Part shown: positions 24,679 through 33,324 of the stretch, in pieces | Numbering within the stretch: position 1 is the stretch's first letter | How the letters are laid out: each line of letters opens with the position of its first letter | Assembly (NCBI GenBank): GCA_021737185.1 | Contig: JAIPEL010000024.1 | Coordinates: 1 to 42,481 of the forward strand | Direction of reading: 5' to 3' | Length of the DNA stretch: 42,481 nucleotides | DNA from: Desulfobacterales bacterium | GTDB lineage: Bacteria; Desulfobacterota; Desulfobacteria; Desulfobacterales; CAFBRK01 | Program-made: the position numbers and the translations under genes | Notes under the pieces: generated by a model | Seen by the model: only the letters and a program-made list of their open reading frames with translations | What the model was told of the DNA's origin: nothing | Databases searched by the model: none

Positions 24679-25917
24679 ATGATCCTCTCCCTGAGACACT
24701 TTTTTCTTTTTTTTCTCTCAGCCGCGCTCATCATCTCCTGTGAAGCCGCCGGAGACCGGCAAGCCATTCCGTCCCGACAACCGGGTATCACGGACACCGA
24801 GATTCTTGTCGGTTCCTCTCTGGCCTTGGGCGGACACGCCGGATATCTCGGAACACAGATCCATCATGGCGCGCTTGCCTTGATTCATAAGGTCAACGAG
24901 CAGGGAGGAATCCACGGTCGAAAACTCAGGCTCATCGCCAACGATGACGGGTACGATCCGCCCCGATGCATTCTCAACACGCAACGGCTTTTAATCGAAG
25001 ATGAGGTGTTTTGCCTGTTCAACTATGTAGGAACGCCGACCACGGTGAAAATCATTCCCCTGGTCGAGGAGGCCCGGGTGCCGCTGATCGGCATGTTCAC
25101 CGGGGCCAACGCCCTGCGTGAACCGCTTCACCGGTATTTGATCAACGTGCGAGCCTCGTATTACCAGGAAACCGGCGCCGCAGTCCGGTATTTCGTCGAA
25201 GAACTCGGCGTGAAACGGATCGCGGTTTTCTATCAATACGATGCTTACGGCTTTGACGGCCTGCGCGGGACCGAACTCGCCCTGAAGTCTTACGGTCTGC
25301 TCCCCTCGGCGACGGGAACTTACATCCGCGGCACCCTGGACGTGGAAGAAGGATTGGAAAAGATCGCCGCCTCCGGGGCCGAAGCCGTGGTCATGATCGG
25401 GACCTACGAGCCGTGCGCCCGTTTTATCCGCTTGGCGCGGGGGCAGGACTTTCATCCGATTTTTTACAATGTCTCCTTTGTCGGGGCGGACGAACTGGCC
25501 CGAAGGCTGGGGGAGGCCGGCGAGGGGGTGATCGTCAGCCAGGTGGTCCCGCCGCCGGAATTGTCGGACAGGCTGCCGGATTTGCACGGTGTCAAGGAAT
25601 ACGTGGCGCTGCTGAAACGATACTTTCCGGCAGACCGGCCCAATTTCGTCGGTCTGGAAGGATATGTCAATGCTCGGGTCCTGGTGGAAGGGTTGCGGCG
25701 GGCCGGGCGCAACCTCGACCGCGACCGCTTTATTTCCGCCATCGAAAGCATCCGGGAGCTCGACATCGGTATCGCCAACCGTCTTTCATTCAGCCCCGTC
25801 GATCATCAGGGGTTGGAGCAGGTCTATTTTACACGGATCGAAAACGGGCGCTTCGTGCTGATCGATCGGTCATCCAAGGGCGCCGGAGAGACCGTTCAAC
25901 AAGGACCGCGGATATGA
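24679..25917 (+). CDS. Lipoprotein branched-chain amino acid-type solute-binding protein
   Basis: A 412-residue periplasmic binding protein of the leucine/isoleucine/valine-binding (Peripla_BP_6) fold, with a signal peptide ending in the lipobox LIISC (Cys21). Typical features are GITDTEILVGSSLALGG, the QGGIHGRKLRLIANDDGYDP segment and the GYVNARVLVEGLRRAG block near the C-terminus. It starts after GAGGTGAGG. Its stop overlaps the start of the histidine kinase gene by 4 nt (ATGA), so the two are co-translated. No permease or ATPase genes are nearby, so it probably senses a ligand for the kinase rather than feeding a transporter. The ligand is unknown. Confidence 0.92.
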   Translation: MILSLRHFFLFFLSAALIISCEAAGDRQAIPSRQPGITDTEILVGSSLALGGHAGYLGTQIHHGALALIHKVNEQGGIHGRKLRLIANDDGYDPPRCILNTQRLLIEDEVFCLFNYVGTPTTVKIIPLVEEARVPLIGMFTGANALREPLHRYLINVRASYYQETGAAVRYFVEELGVKRIAVFYQYDAYGFDGLRGTELALKSYGLLPSATGTYIRGTLDVEEGLEKIAASGAEAVVMIGTYEPCARFIRLARGQDFHPIFYNVSFVGADELARRLGEAGEGVIVSQVVPPPELSDRLPDLHGVKEYVALLKRYFPADRPNFVGLEGYVNARVLVEGLRRAGRNLDRDRFISAIESIRELDIGIANRLSFSPVDHQGLEQVYFTRIENGRFVLIDRSSKGAGETVQQGPRI

Positions 25918-28001
25918 GCTCAAACGACGTTGAAAAACCGGGGCTGGACGGCCAAAGGAAGGGGGTTATTGGACAGGTTCGGGATCGAATCCTGAACCGA
26001 ATCCGAAATACCAGTCTGAGCAACAAAATCTTTTTTTCCACCACGGCGGTAATCTTGCTGATCAGCGTGCTGATTGCCCTGTTTACCCGATGGATCCTGA
26101 TTTCAAGCCTGACTTCCGAACTCAAGCAACGGGGCCTGGGAATCGCATACAGCATTGCCGAGGCCAGTCGCGGCTACCTCTTGACGGCAGATGTCCCGCA
26201 ACTGACAAGCCTGCTGTTTGAATCCAGGCTCGGCGAGCGGAAGCTGCTGGTCAATTACGTCTTCGTAGAAGATAAAAACAGGCAAATCCTTGCCCACACG
26301 TTCGTGCGCAAATTTCCAGCGGCCCTCCAAGAGGCAAACCCGATTACCGAAGAGCAGGTGCAGAGCATCCGACTGATCCGAATGGAGCAATCGGCCATCT
26401 ATGACGTCGCCGTGCCGGTAAAGGAAGGGATCTACCAGATCGGAACCGTGCACGTCGGCCTGTATAAAAAACATATCGACGTGTTGATCGGCAAGCTCAG
26501 GAGCACATTTCTCGGCTTTGTCTCGGCTGTAACGGTGGTCTGCTTTTTGATCAGCCATCGGCTGTCGATGGTTATTACCCGCCCCATATCTCAGCTGACC
26601 ACCATTTCAGATGCCATCAGCCGGGGAAATTTCAACGTCCAGCCGGATCTCGGCGTCGAGATGCGATGCTGGCAGATCAAAGAGTGCGGCCAAACGCAAT
26701 GTCCGGCGCATCGGAACACGACCCTTCCGTGCTGGTATGTGGACGATACGCCGGGGCTGCCCGAATATGCCCGTCGATTTCCCGAAAAGATGGATATCTG
26801 CCGGAGCTGTCCGGTATACAGAAGCAGCGTACGGGATGAGGTCCGGCAGCTTGCCAACTCTTTTGTCAACATGACCTATCGGATTCGGGCCTCCCAAGCC
26901 CAACTCCAGGAATCCGAGGGCAAATACCGATCTTTGTTTGCCAGCGGCCCCAACCCGATTTTCGTGCTGGACAGGGAAACCCTGGAGATTCTTGACGCGA
27001 ATTTCGCTGCCGAGGAAACCTATCTATATTCAAAGCAGGAGCTGGTCGGAAAACCATTCAGGGATTTGGGGCCTTTCGAGCCGCCTCCGGGCGGTTGGAA
27101 CCGGGACGGATCGATTCCCCTGCGCCAGGCGCTTGTGATCAGCTCCAAGGTCCGATACCGGAAAAAAGGAGGGCAGCCGTTTTACGTCAATGTTCATGTC
27201 TGCCCTGCTGTTTACGGGGGAAAAGATGCCTTGATCGTCGCCACAACCGATATCACTGAAATGGTGGAAAAGGACAACCAGCTGATTCAGGCAAGCAAAA
27301 TGAAAACCCTGGGTGAGATGTCCGCCGGAATCGCGCACGAATTGAATCAACCCCTGAATGCGATCAAGATGGGAAGCGAGTTTTTGGAGATGATGGCAGA
27401 ACGCGGCCAGGACCTCCGCCGGCTGGATTTGCTGGAGGTGGTTCAGGAAACCAGCCGCCAGGTGGACAAGGCTACCGCAATTATCCAGCGATTGAGGGAT
27501 TTCGGCCGAAAATCGGATCTGAGCCGGGAACAGATCTGTGTGAACCAGCCGATCCAAAACGTTTTGGAAATTCTTGGAAAACAGCTGCAACTGCAAAACA
27601 TCGAAGTCGAACTCGATCTGGGGGAGCGGATGGCGCCGATTTTGGCCCAGCGCAACCGGATTGAGCAGGTTGTCTTCAACCTGCTGACAAACGCGCGCGA
27701 TGCATTGAATCAGAAATCAGAAAAAGAAAACGACGGTGGCCGGCGATGGATCCGCATCCGAACATTCCAGAAAGACGGAAGAGCGGTGGTGGAAATCTCC
27801 GACAATGGCAGCGGCATCCCGGAAGCCGTGCGGTCCAGAATTTTCGAATCTTTTTTTACCACCAAAGAGATGGGAGAAGGAATGGGGCTGGGTCTTTCCA
27901 TTTCTTACGGCATCGTGGAAGATTACGGGGGGCAGATTCAGGTCAAAAGCACAGAAGGAAAAGGGACGACCATCATCCTTTCCTTTCCAAAAGCCGCCTG
28001 A
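25914..28001 (+). CDS. Membrane sensor histidine kinase with Cys-rich module and PAS domain
   Basis: A 695-residue kinase: TM1 at about 39-62, a periplasmic sensor loop (about 63-198), TM2 at about 199-218 and a HAMP-like linker. Next comes a cysteine-rich stretch (Cys252, 258, 263, 273, 296, 299, with CWQIKECG and ICRSCPVYR), then a PAS domain (about 335-455), the phospho-acceptor helix with His475 (IAHELNQPLNAIK) and an ATPase domain with N592 (NLLTNARDA), DNGSGIP and GMGLGLSIS. The Cys-rich insert resembles small metal- or Fe-S-binding modules seen in sensors of deltaproteobacteria and may sense redox state. The start overlaps the binding-protein gene by 4 nt, suggesting a ligand-binding-protein/kinase pair. 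The REC-STAS protein two genes upstream is the likely partner. Confidence 0.92.
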   Translation: MSSNDVEKPGLDGQRKGVIGQVRDRILNRIRNTSLSNKIFFSTTAVILLISVLIALFTRWILISSLTSELKQRGLGIAYSIAEASRGYLLTADVPQLTSLLFESRLGERKLLVNYVFVEDKNRQILAHTFVRKFPAALQEANPITEEQVQSIRLIRMEQSAIYDVAVPVKEGIYQIGTVHVGLYKKHIDVLIGKLRSTFLGFVSAVTVVCFLISHRLSMVITRPISQLTTISDAISRGNFNVQPDLGVEMRCWQIKECGQTQCPAHRNTTLPCWYVDDTPGLPEYARRFPEKMDICRSCPVYRSSVRDEVRQLANSFVNMTYRIRASQAQLQESEGKYRSLFASGPNPIFVLDRETLEILDANFAAEETYLYSKQELVGKPFRDLGPFEPPPGGWNRDGSIPLRQALVISSKVRYRKKGGQPFYVNVHVCPAVYGGKDALIVATTDITEMVEKDNQLIQASKMKTLGEMSAGIAHELNQPLNAIKMGSEFLEMMAERGQDLRRLDLLEVVQETSRQVDKATAIIQRLRDFGRKSDLSREQICVNQPIQNVLEILGKQLQLQNIEVELDLGERMAPILAQRNRIEQVVFNLLTNARDALNQKSEKENDGGRRWIRIRTFQKDGRAVVEISDNGSGIPEAVRSRIFESFFTTKEMGEGMGLGLSISYGIVEDYGGQIQVKSTEGKGTTIILSFPKAA

Positions 28002-28067
28002 GGCAGCACCTGCGGCGTTTTGCTTTGCACAAAATGACATCGGAGATCTTTGCCACAGCACCTGCCG

Positions 28068-28541
28068 CTAATTTTCCTCGTCCACGTCCAGAGAATCGTC
28101 GTCGGCGATCTGGATGGACGATTTGAAGTCTTTCATGATTTTTTTGTCGTCGTATTCGTCTTCCAGGTCCCCGTCGAGCAGCTCGTCTATGTCGCTTTCC
28201 TCGTCTTTGAGCTCGCTTTCCTCCAGCGGCGCCTGAAGATCCTTGGCGATGTAATTGTTGTCGTCGAAGACAAGCTCCTGCCGGTCGTCCTCGCCTTCCG
28301 TGAGCTGGGCCATGACCAGATCGGCAATGGCCTGGGCGTAGAGAATCGGCGGATACATGTTGTCTGTGCGAAGCCGGGCGATCAGCGCCTCCCGGCCGCC
28401 CTGCATGGCCTGTTCGATCTGCCCGAGAGGGTAGCGCTCCTCGCAGATAAAAGAGAGGATGTCCTTGTCGAGTTCGGCATACTCCTGGACGATCAGCATT
28501 TGTCCGTCGTCATTTTTGCGAACGATGAATTTCTGTCTCAT
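28068..28541 (-). CDS. Uncharacterised acidic protein
   Basis: I do not recognise this 157-residue protein. It begins MRQKFIVRKNDDGQMLIVQEYAELD, has a basic/hydrophobic N-terminal half (helices around ICEERYPLGQIEQAMQ and PPILYAQAIADLVMAQL), and ends in a highly acidic, probably disordered tail (EESELKDEESDIDELLDG and beyond). No signal peptide, membrane helix or cysteine motif is visible. I start it at the ATG at 28541, which has CGGGAG 9 nt upstream, instead of the longer frame from 28604. It is convergent with the histidine kinase gene (66 bp between stops) and has tRNA genes behind it, so context says little. Confidence 0.75.
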   Translation of the reverse strand: MRQKFIVRKNDDGQMLIVQEYAELDKDILSFICEERYPLGQIEQAMQGGREALIARLRTDNMYPPILYAQAIADLVMAQLTEGEDDRQELVFDDNNYIAKDLQAPLEESELKDEESDIDELLDGDLEDEYDDKKIMKDFKSSIQIADDDSLDVDEEN

Positions 28542-28689
28542 AGGTTTGCTCCCGGAGTGGATTCGGCCGTGAAGACGCCGTGATAAATTCGTTCTGGAAA
28601 CCATAAAAATCCGGCGGTGTCAACACACAACACGGAAGGAAAAAAGCAGGCTGTCCGCCCCGGAATTTTGGATGGGTTTCGGAAAACCG

Positions 28690-28719
28690 TTGACCGGATC
28701 GGGGATGCTTTGGTAAATA
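28690..28719 (+). promoter_or_regulatory. Candidate tRNA-Ser promoter
   Basis: TTGACC (28690-28695) and TAAATA (28714-28719) are spaced by 18 nt and end 13 bp before tRNA-Ser(UGA). Position and match suit a sigma-70 promoter for the tRNA pair. Confidence 0.55.
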
Positions 28720-28732
28720 TACAGATTCTTTC

Positions 28733-28822
28733 GGAGGGATGGCTGAGTGGTCGAAAGCGGCGGTCTTGAAAACCGTTGAGGGTTTACGCCCTCCGTGGGT
28801 TCGAATCCTACTCCCTCCGCCA
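28733..28822 (+). tRNA. tRNA-Ser (anticodon UGA)
   Basis: The acceptor stem GGAGGGA (28733-28739) pairs with TCCCTCC (28812-28818), followed by G and an encoded CCA. The anticodon loop CTTGAAA gives anticodon TGA. A long variable arm (GAGGGTTTACGCCCTC) is typical of class II tRNA-Ser, and the T loop is GGTTCGAATCC. Confidence 0.97.
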
Positions 28823-28829
28823 TCAGGGG

Positions 28830-28948
28830 ATTCGATGAATGGTTGAATAGTTGATTGGTGAATTGGGCCTTTTGCCAGCTTTGTCGGCTGCGAAGCCCGC
28901 TTTCATTCCCAATCAACCAATCGACGAATCGACCATTTGACCAAAAAA
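28830..28948. repeat. Inverted degenerate repeat, TTGATTGGTTGAATGG type
   Basis: Between the two tRNA genes, the left arm (about 28833-28867) is built from words GGTTGAATAG, TTGATTGG and TGAATTGGG. The right arm (about 28908-28944) uses their complements: CCCAATCAACCAATCG and CGAATCGACCATTTGACC. They could form a long imperfect hairpin around a GC-rich centre. The same vocabulary and design recur at 42023-42121. Confidence 0.75.
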
Positions 28949-29041
28949 GGAGAGATGGCCGAGCTGGCTGAAGGCGCTCGCCTGCTAAGCGAGTGTGGGG
29001 GGAAACCTCCACCGAGGGTTCGAATCCCTCTCTCTCCGCCA
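28949..29041 (+). tRNA. tRNA-Ser (anticodon GCU)
   Basis: The acceptor stem GGAGAGA (28949-28955) pairs with TCTCTCC (29031-29037), then G and encoded CCA. The anticodon stem CTCGC/GCGAG encloses CTGCTAA, anticodon GCT. The long variable arm (GTGTGGGGGGAAACCTCCAC) is typical of tRNA-Ser. It is probably cotranscribed with the upstream tRNA-Ser. Confidence 0.97.
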
Positions 29042-29172
29042 TATCCAACCATCCCGCAGGCGGTTCCGGAACGCGCTTTCCCGGGCCGCCTTTGCGTATC
29101 GCGGGGGCGGCGGTCCGGCGTTCAAGATCCCGGGTTGGCGTGAACATTCACTTTTCGCTGGGAGGTCGGCCC

Positions 29173-29364
29173 ATGCAGCTTGCCGTTCGCCTTATCGTTA
29201 CGGCTTGTCTCTTTTTCAGCGTCTGGCTCTGTGTATACGGCTATCAGGCGTCCGGGACCATCGATCCCTTTTCCGCCAAAGCGTTTGTCATCGCCTTCGG
29301 AGTCGGCTCCGCCGGCTGGATCATCTATTCCATCGCCACGATCCATCGAGCCGAACGCCGCTGA
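29173..29364 (+). CDS. Small membrane protein of unknown function
   Basis: A 63-residue protein with two probable membrane helices, about residues 4-24 (VRLIVTACLFFSVWLCVYGY) and 37-56 (AFVIAFGVGSAGWIIYSIAT), and a short basic C-terminus. I do not recognise a family. A good ribosome site, GGGAGG, lies 7 nt before the ATG. It ends 3 bp before lgt, which has no strong ribosome site of its own, so the two are probably translated together. This spacing supports it being a real gene. Confidence 0.7.
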   Translation: MQLAVRLIVTACLFFSVWLCVYGYQASGTIDPFSAKAFVIAFGVGSAGWIIYSIATIHRAERR

Positions 29365-29367
29365 TCC

Positions 29368-30213
29368 ATGGAACGATTCTTGCATTGGTGGCAGCATATT
29401 CCGCAGCACCTCGATCCGGTCATTCTTCAGATCGGCTCTTTCCGTATTCAGTACTACGGGTTGATGTACCTGGTCGCCTTTGCCGTGACCTACCTGCTGG
29501 TGCGCCATCGGCTGAAAACCGAAGACCGGTTCGACATCACGCCGGGCCAGGCCGTCGATCTGATGACCGCCATGATTCTGGGAGTGATCGTCGGGGGACG
29601 GATCGGCTACGTTCTGTTTTACAATCTCGGCTATTACCTTCGGCACCCCCTGGAAATCATCCTCCCCTTTCGATTCGAAAACGGCATCACCTTTACCGGG
29701 ATTTCAGGGATGTCCTTTCACGGGGGGCTGGCTGCCGTCATTTTATTTTCATGGATCTACACGAAAAAGGCCCGCATCGACTTTTACCAGGCCGCAGAGC
29801 TTTTCGTGCCGGCGATTCCCCTGGGGTATACCTTCGGCCGCATCGGAAATTTCATCAATGGGGAGCTGTACGGCCGGGTGACGGAGCTGCCGGTGGGAAT
29901 GATTTTCCCGCTGGCGCCGGACCCCCGGCTCAGGCACCCGTCCCAGCTATACGAGGCCTTCTTCGAGGGAATCTTTCTTTTCGCTGTTCTTTGGTCGGTG
30001 CGCAAACGGCCGATGCCTGCCGGCGCCACCCTTTGCCTATATCTGATCGGCTACGGCGGGGTTCGCTTTTTCATCGAGTTTGCCCGTCAGCCCGACCAGC
30101 ACCTCGGCCTGGTTTTTGCCGGTCTTTCCATGGGTCAGCTCTTATGCCTGGGGATGATCGTCTTCGGAATCGGCTTATACCGATTCTTGCGGCACCGCCC
30201 GCAGGGGCGCTGA
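29368..30213 (+). CDS. lgt: Prolipoprotein diacylglyceryl transferase
   Basis: Lgt transfers diacylglycerol from phosphatidylglycerol to the lipobox cysteine of prolipoproteins, the first step of lipoprotein maturation in the inner membrane. The 281-residue protein has the conserved SFHGGLAAV motif, the Lgt signature GRIGNFINGELYGR, the RHPSQLYEA segment and GGVRFFIEFAR, with about seven membrane helices and normal length. It would process, among others, the solute-binding lipoprotein and ApbE in this window. It follows the small membrane protein gene by 3 bp. Confidence 0.97.
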   Translation: MERFLHWWQHIPQHLDPVILQIGSFRIQYYGLMYLVAFAVTYLLVRHRLKTEDRFDITPGQAVDLMTAMILGVIVGGRIGYVLFYNLGYYLRHPLEIILPFRFENGITFTGISGMSFHGGLAAVILFSWIYTKKARIDFYQAAELFVPAIPLGYTFGRIGNFINGELYGRVTELPVGMIFPLAPDPRLRHPSQLYEAFFEGIFLFAVLWSVRKRPMPAGATLCLYLIGYGGVRFFIEFARQPDQHLGLVFAGLSMGQLLCLGMIVFGIGLYRFLRHRPQGR

Positions 30214-30650
30214 ACGCCGCCCCGGCTGTTTCCGTTTTTCCCGGTTTTTCCTTGAGCCGGGACGGGTTGAGTAAAGATCCGGGCCGGAGGACCCGGCTTT
30301 GGGTTAAGCCCGGAGGGCATGAATCCCTGTAGTTGTCTTAAATCCGAAATTCGAATATTTCGTGCTTCGAATTTTTTCGCTCCGGGCTGAAAGGCAGAGC
30401 CAATTGCCTCTGACCTGGTCCTGAGGACCAAGATTGTGAAACTGCAATCAAGCGGGTGGACGCTTTCTTGAACCGACCTGGCAGCGGGGTCAAATAGCCT
30501 GTAAAAAAGGGAGATTGTGCAGGCATGTCGTGGCTTTGCGCTTGACAAACTGGAGCATCCCTACTATGGGAATGACTTTGGAAAAATGGCGACATTCCGC
30601 AGTTCAGCGGAGAACGAGGATAATTCAACAGGGAAAGGAGACGGGGAGCA
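30214..30650. promoter_or_regulatory. Intergenic region with repeat and candidate sat promoter
   Basis: No gene is seen in this 437-bp gap. A short CCGGG/CCCGG hairpin (30279-30296) may weakly terminate lgt. A degenerate AT-rich repeat lies at 30335-30385. A good -35 TTGACA (30542-30547) is followed after 17 nt by TATGGG (30565-30570), a plausible sat promoter giving a leader of about 75 nt, with GGAGA before the sat ATG. Confidence 0.5.
30335..30385. repeat. Degenerate AT-rich repeat, AAATTCGAATATTTCG type
   Basis: A tract of words AAATCCGAAATTCGAAT, ATTTCGTGC and TTCGAATTTTTTCG upstream of sat. It shares vocabulary with the tracts at 9068-9112 and 40985-41140. Confidence 0.65.
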
Positions 30651-31946
30651 ATGTCGAAACTGGTGCCACCTCACGGAGGAAAAGGCTTGACCACTTGCCT
30701 GCTGGAAGGCGACGAGCTTGCAGCGGAAAAGAAAAAGGCCGAAGGATTGAGAAAGATCACGATCTCGCCCCGGGTCAAGGGCGATCTGATCATGCTCGGC
30801 ATCGGCGGCTTTAGCCCGCTGACCGGCTTCATGAACAAGGCCGACTGGAAGGGGGTCTGCGACAATTTTCTGCTGGCCGGCGGCACCTTCTGGCCGGTTC
30901 CGGTCTGCCTGGATGTGTCCAAGGAAGACGCATACGCCATCAGCGAGGGCGACGAGATCGCCCTGTACGATTCGAAGTACGATGAGATCCTGGCCACCAT
31001 GAAGGTCACCGAAAAGTACGAGATGACCCAGAAAGACAAAGAATACGAGTGTGAAAAAGTCTTCATGGGAGAAGGCACCCCGACGGCCCAGGAGTTCTGG
31101 AAGATCGCCAAAGACGACCACCCCGGCGTTCAGATGGTCATGAACCAGGGGGAGTTCAACCTGGCTGGCCCGGTCAAGGTGCTCAGCGAAAGCCACTATC
31201 CCAAGACCTATGCCGGCATCTATCACCGCCCGGCCGAATCCAGGAAGGTTTTCGAGGAAAGGGGCTGGAGCGAGGTGGCAGCCCTCCAGCTTCGTAACCC
31301 GATGCACCGCTCCCACGAGTATTTGTGCAAGATCGCCGTCGAAGTCTGCGACGGCGTCTATATCCACTCGCTGGTCGGTAACCTGAAGCCGGGCGACATC
31401 CCGGCCGAAGTGCGGGTCAAGTGCATCGATGCCCTGGTCAAGAACTATTTCGTGGAACAATTCGTGGTCCAGGGCGGGTATCCGCTCGACATGCGCTATG
31501 CCGGCCCCAGGGAAGGTTTGCTCCATGCCGTCTTCCGCCAGAACTACGGCTGCTCCAAGATGATCATCGGCCGGGACCACGCCGGCGTGGGCGACTTTTA
31601 CGGCATGTTCGAAGCCCAGACCATCTTCGACAAAATCCCGTACGCCAAAGAGGCCTGCCCCACGCCAGGTCAGGCCCTCGAGTGCCAGCCGCTGAAGATC
31701 GATTGGACCTTCTACTGCTACAAGTGCGACGGCATGGCCTCTTTGAAAACCTGCCCCCATGGCAAGGAAGACCGGGTGCTGCTTTCCGGCACCATGCTCC
31801 GCAAGCTTCTCTCCGAAGGCGGGGAGCTTCCGGACCACTTCGGCCGGGACGAGGTCATCGAAATCCTCCGGCAGTATTATGAGGGCGTGACCGACAAAGT
31901 GGAAATCAAGCTTCACGGCGCCGCCACCGGCGATGACAAGAAATAA
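30651..31946 (+). CDS. sat: Sulfate adenylyltransferase (ATP sulfurylase)
   Basis: Sat activates sulfate with ATP to give adenosine 5'-phosphosulfate (APS), the first cytoplasmic step of dissimilatory sulfate reduction. The 431-residue protein has the family active-site motifs [11 protein letters not shown] (the QxRNPxHxxH signature) and [10 protein letters not shown], plus SPLTGFM near the N-terminus and a zinc-type CYKC cluster near the C-terminus. Its size matches the homo-oligomeric prokaryotic enzyme without an APS kinase domain. A clear GGAGA lies 10-15 nt upstream. It is monocistronic and convergent with aprBA-qmoABC, with terminators between them, so it is regulated apart from APS reductase although it works in the same pathway. 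Confidence 0.98.
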   Translation: MSKLVPPHGGKGLTTCLLEGDELAAEKKKAEGLRKITISPRVKGDLIMLGIGGFSPLTGFMNKADWKGVCDNFLLAGGTFWPVPVCLDVSKEDAYAISEGDEIALYDSKYDEILATMKVTEKYEMTQKDKEYECEKVFMGEGTPTAQEFWKIAKDDHPGVQMVMNQGEFNLAGPVKVLSESHYPKTYAGIYHRPAESRKVFEERGWSEVAALQLRNPMHRSHEYLCKIAVEVCDGVYIHSLVGNLKPGDIPAEVRVKCIDALVKNYFVEQFVVQGGYPLDMRYAGPREGLLHAVFRQNYGCSKMIIGRDHAGVGDFYGMFEAQTIFDKIPYAKEACPTPGQALECQPLKIDWTFYCYKCDGMASLKTCPHGKEDRVLLSGTMLRKLLSEGGELPDHFGRDEVIEILRQYYEGVTDKVEIKLHGAATGDDKK

Positions 31947-31986
31947 ATCCATCGGCTGACGCCGATCATTTATTTCAAGAGAAAAG

Positions 31987-32019
31987 AAAAAAGGCGCTCC
32001 CTTTCGGGGCGCCTTTTTT
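31987..32019 (+). terminator. Terminator after sat
   Basis: An 11-bp stem AAAAAAGGCGC (31987-31997) with GCGCCTTTTTT (32009-32019) and an inner CCC/GGG pair, ending in six T. It lies 40 bp beyond the sat stop. Confidence 0.9.
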
Positions 32020-32101
32020 ATGTCTTCAGTTGTGTGTGAGATGAATCGGCGACTTTGACCCTTGCCGATTTAAGGTGGTTTTTTATCTATTGCTGTTTCT
32101 A

Positions 32102-32148
32102 ATAATCAAAAGGGGGAGCAACGGCACGTGGCTCCCCCTTTTGATTAT
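32102..32148 (-). terminator. Terminator overlapping the qmoC stop codon
   Basis: An 18-bp stem (32102-32119 with 32131-32148), core AAAAGGGGGAGC/GCTCCCCCTTTT, and an 11-nt loop. It overlaps the qmoC stop codon on the minus strand and can also back up sat termination, giving paired terminators between convergent genes. Confidence 0.85.
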
Positions 32149-33278
32149 GTGCGCTCTGAATACTCCTGGTAGGCCATGGCCACCGTTCGGTAGACCAGAT
32201 GGGCCAGCTTGGAGAAGGGGGTGTAGACGAACAGGGCAAAGACAAAGATCAGATGGACGAAGTACAGAAAGTAGGAAAGTCCGCCGGCGCCGGCCAGGCG
32301 GGTCATCTCCGTGAGCATCCCGGAGAGGCCCAATGCCAGTGCCAGGCCGATCAGGTACCAGTCTTTGTATGCGCTGACCTGGTCTTTTTTGGCCAGCCGG
32401 CTTTTGATCATCAGGAGGCTGCCGATCACAAGAGAGATTCCGGCCACGTTGGCCAGCCACTTGACCGGGTTGAGCTGGGAATACGGCCCGTGGATCTGGA
32501 GCACGTACAAGGTGAAGAAAAAGATGTTGGTAACGATGAAAAGGCCGATGAACCCGTAAAGTACCATCATGTGGGCGGTGGCCCGGTCCTTGTTCTCTCC
32601 GCACTCGTTGAATTTACGGTGGGAAAGAATCGTGGGAATCACCCGCAGCAGGGCCCTGACGAATCCTGCAGGATCGATCTTTTCCTTGTCGGTTTTGCCT
32701 TCCAGCATGGCATTGGCATGCATGTCGGCGATCATCCGCTTCAGGCCCACGGCAAACACGCCGACGGCAAAGAAAAATGCCGGAATCATGATGATGTCGA
32801 CCAGCCAGGTGGAAAAGAAGTGGGCGTGAACGATTTCTTCTCCCTCGGGGGTGAAGTCGAGCAGGCCGGTGATCAGGCCAACGACGACGAAGATCACCAC
32901 CGGAATGGCCAGCAGCAAGGGAAGTTTTGCCGGCTCATTGACCCATTTGCCCAGAGTCTTGAGAGGGGCGTACTCGGAGATGGCGTAGCTGCGAACGGCG
33001 GCCAGCACATCGCCGGGCTTTGCGCCCCGGGGGCAGTAGGCGGTGCAGTCTCCGCAGTTGTGGCACAGCCAGACATCTCCATTTCCCACGAGCCGATCCT
33101 TCAAGCCCCAGGAGGCGGCAATCATCTCCTTTCTCGGAAACGGCTTGGTATCGGGCGAGATGGGGCAGACCACTGAGCAGGTGGCACATTGAAAGCATTT
33201 TTTCAGATCTCCGCCGCCAAGCCGGCTCACCTCGTTGATGAACCCAACATCAGGCTCTACCGTGTAAGTGTCCGTCAT
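32145..33278 (-). CDS. qmoC: Quinone-interacting oxidoreductase subunit QmoC
   Basis: The membrane subunit of the QmoABC complex, which is thought to pass electrons from menaquinone towards APS reductase. The 377-residue protein has an N-terminal HdrC-like part with two [4Fe-4S] motifs, CFQCATCSVVCP and CHNCGDCTAYCP. A cytochrome b-like membrane part follows with about six helices starting near residue 120 (LLLAIPVVIFVVVGL) and histidines for haem binding (HAHFFSTW, HMMVLYG, FVHLIFVF). The ribosome site GAGGAGG precedes the ATG at 33278. It is the last gene of the qmoABC operon, 46 bp after qmoB, and is followed at once by a terminator. Confidence 0.97.
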   Translation of the reverse strand: MTDTYTVEPDVGFINEVSRLGGGDLKKCFQCATCSVVCPISPDTKPFPRKEMIAASWGLKDRLVGNGDVWLCHNCGDCTAYCPRGAKPGDVLAAVRSYAISEYAPLKTLGKWVNEPAKLPLLLAIPVVIFVVVGLITGLLDFTPEGEEIVHAHFFSTWLVDIIMIPAFFFAVGVFAVGLKRMIADMHANAMLEGKTDKEKIDPAGFVRALLRVIPTILSHRKFNECGENKDRATAHMMVLYGFIGLFIVTNIFFFTLYVLQIHGPYSQLNPVKWLANVAGISLVIGSLLMIKSRLAKKDQVSAYKDWYLIGLALALGLSGMLTEMTRLAGAGGLSYFLYFVHLIFVFALFVYTPFSKLAHLVYRTVAMAYQEYSERT

Positions 33279-33324
33279 CAGTATCCCTCCTCACGCCTGT
33301 GGCGTTGTTCGTTGATCCGTCTTG

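Noticed and set aside
28004-28063. Direct repeat CAGCACCTGC at the kinase 3' end as a terminator
   Set aside because: The two copies are in the same orientation and form no stem; no terminator is evident between these convergent genes.
30434-30451. Possible HcpR/Rex-type site TTGTGAAACTGCAATCAA upstream of sat
   Set aside because: Only the left half fits TTGTGA-N6-TCACAA, the right half is poor, and it lies about 90 bp upstream of the candidate -35; too weak to call.
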